22,439 nt of DNA from Candidatus Eiseniibacteriota bacterium (GTDB lineage: Bacteria; Joyebacterota; Joyebacteria; Joyebacterales; Joyebacteraceae), in contig JAUWBY010000008.1 of assembly GCA_030609605.1 (NCBI GenBank), positions 1-22,439 on the forward strand, written 5' to 3'. The notes under the pieces were generated by a model. The model was given only the letters and a program-made list of their open reading frames with translations, did not search any database and was not told the DNA's origin. Made by a program: the position numbers and the translations under genes. Below are positions 21,319 to 22,439 of the stretch, in pieces (position 1 is the first letter of the stretch; each line of letters opens with the position of its first letter).

Positions 21319-22439
21319 ATGAATGCTGCGAAGGGGAGAGATCTGATTCTTCTTGTCCTTGGGGGAGTGGCGGTTGCGCTCGCGTTCCCTCCGGTGGATC
21401 TCGTCCCGCTTGCGTTCGTCGGGCTTGTTCCGCTGTTTCTCGTCATGAGGAGGAGTACGCCGGGGGGGTTCTGGTGTGCTTTCCGCCCGGGTTTCATCTG
21501 TGGCCTGGCGTTCTTTCTTCCTCTTCTCTATTGGCTCATCTTTCTCTCGTCTAATGAGGTAGACAACCCAGCTCTCATGGTGGGACCGCTGCTCCTTCTG
21601 GTATGCTTACAGGCCCTCTACTGGGGGCTCTTCTCGGCCGGAGCGCGGTTCATCACAGAGCAGACTTCATTGCCGCGCATTGTGGTCTACCCGCTCGTCT
21701 GGACCGCCTGCGAATATCTCCGTTCGCTGTTCGTGCTCGGATTCACCTGGGGGAATCTGGGCTACGCAGCCGTCGCGATTCCGGAGTGCATTCAGTTCGC
21801 ATCTGTGACCGGGCTGTTTGGAGTGACATTCTGGATGGCATCTGTGAACGTCTTGGCAGCTGAGGGCCTAACAGTCGGCCTGAGACTGCGCGACGGCGGT
21901 TTGGGGCAAAAGGAGTTGCTGAAGCGGTTCTGGGTGCTGAAGGCGGCGTTGGCGCTGGTCATTCTGATTCCGATCGCGCACGGCGCACTCGTCCTGCGCT
22001 CAGTCGGGCCGGTGGGGTCAGTTGATCAGCAGGCGGGGGCAATCGGGGCGACGGGGTTGGTGGGCCAGGAAGCGAGTTCAGTCGGGTCGGTGGGAAAGAC
22101 GATCCGAGTCGCGGTCATCCAGCCGAACATCGGCGGGAAGCGCAAGTGGGATCCGGCCTATCGTGAGGTCAGTTTCGACGTTCTGCACGCTCTGACGCGC
22201 GAGGCCGCGGAGGAAGAACCGGATCTTGTTGTCTGGCCGGAAACCGCTGCTCCAAGCTATCTTCTCAAGGACCCCGCGCATCTGGTAGCCATCATGGCTC
22301 TCGCTGATGAGACGGGTACGGCCATACTCACGGGTTTCCCCGATCGCGTCGGTGACTCCCCGGAGGAGTACCACTACTTCAACTCGGTGCTTCTTGTCCA
22401 ACCCATCGATGAGCTCAATGCAAGCACCGGCAACGGACT
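21319..22439 (+). CDS. lnt: Apolipoprotein N-acyltransferase, N-terminal part (cut by window end)
   Basis: Lnt adds the third acyl chain to bacterial lipoproteins on the periplasmic side of the inner membrane. The 373 residues present begin at ATG 21319, two bases after apgM, and contain several membrane helices ('LILLVLGGVAVALAFPPVD', 'FICGLAFFLPLLYWLIFL', 'FTWGNLGYAAVAI', 'LVILIPIAHGALVL'). Then comes a Gly/Val-rich linker, then the nitrilase domain: 'IRVAVIQPNI', 'DLVVWPETAAPSYLL' with the catalytic Glu, and 'ILTGFPDR...YFNSVLLV'. The catalytic Lys and Cys lie beyond the window. The linker (22001-22094) contains an internal repeat and G-runs. Lnt implies lipoprotein triacylation, normally an outer-membrane trait. 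Confidence 0.93.
   Translation, partial: MNAAKGRDLILLVLGGVAVALAFPPVDLVPLAFVGLVPLFLVMRRSTPGGFWCAFRPGFICGLAFFLPLLYWLIFLSSNEVDNPALMVGPLLLLVCLQALYWGLFSAGARFITEQTSLPRIVVYPLVWTACEYLRSLFVLGFTWGNLGYAAVAIPECIQFASVTGLFGVTFWMASVNVLAAEGLTVGLRLRDGGLGQKELLKRFWVLKAALALVILIPIAHGALVLRSVGPVGSVDQQAGAIGATGLVGQEASSVGSVGKTIRVAVIQPNIGGKRKWDPAYREVSFDVLHALTREAAEEEPDLVVWPETAAPSYLLKDPAHLVAIMALADETGTAILTGFPDRVGDSPEEYHYFNSVLLVQPIDELNASTGNG
22001..22094 (+). repeat. lnt: Direct repeat and G-rich block in the lnt linker
   Basis: CAGTCGGGCCGGTGGG (22001-22016) recurs with one change at 22079-22094, a 78-base (26-codon) register. Between them, four G-runs (22035-22064) separated by 4-5 bases fit the G-quadruplex pattern. 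The encoded segment is 'SVGPVGSV' to 'SVGSVGK'. Confidence 0.6.

Overview
The window is a gene-dense, GC-rich piece of a bacterial chromosome. Lnt (periplasmic acylation of lipoproteins) and a membrane-anchored parvulin point to a two-membrane (Gram-negative type) cell. DapL, an archaeal-type phosphoglycerate mutase, QueH, a type II-like EF-G and very large secreted-protein families opening with a 'YQG...LASxPxALRAxxAD' domain together suggest an uncultured FCB-group-like lineage (Latescibacterota, Eisenbacteria, Krumholzibacteriota or similar). That placement is inference; no rRNA is present. I see no insertion sequence, prophage core gene, CRISPR array, tRNA or rRNA. No gene-free stretch exceeds about 240 bases; the two longest are 2301-2528 and 11829-12064, and both hold regulatory signals.

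Region 1 (2-4385, + strand): three consecutive exported or surface proteins of unknown function. The first is cut by the window edge and ends in a fibre-like C-terminal domain plus coiled coil. The second and third share a signal peptide, a common N-terminal beta domain and repeats of the kind found in phage tail fibres and trimeric adhesins. The third has its own sigma70-type promoter behind a strong terminator and carries a ladder of 28-residue repeats with one cysteine per repeat.

Region 2 (4536-10002, + strand): a metabolic run of dapL (lysine and peptidoglycan precursor), folB and folK (folate), a deoxynucleoside kinase, panB and panC (pantothenate), a HIT-family hydrolase or transferase, and a small membrane protein with a LytR_C domain. 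Gaps are short, and one TTG-started gene overlaps folK.

Region 3 (9999-11828, - strand): a PpiD/SurA-like periplasmic folding factor, convergent with region 2 (stop codons overlap in CTAG) and divergent from region 4.

Region 4 (12065-22439, + strand): type II-like EF-G, yebC, ruvC, ruvA, ruvB, queH, queA, tgt, apgM and the start of lnt. This is the classical yebC-ruvCAB-queA-tgt neighbourhood with queH inserted, so Holliday-junction processing sits with the queuosine-tRNA enzymes Tgt, QueA and QueH. Most wider gaps inside the operons contain a GC-rich hairpin without a U-tract.

Most enzymes here are ordinary. The less ordinary signals are: a 30-bp tandem triplication of the queA stop region running exactly into the tgt start codon; interleaved stems of pseudoknot topology upstream of the yebC ribosome site; the cysteine-ladder fibre protein and its secreted neighbours; the His-to-Tyr change in the EF-G G3 motif; and a repeat-rich, G-quadruplex-capable linker in lnt.
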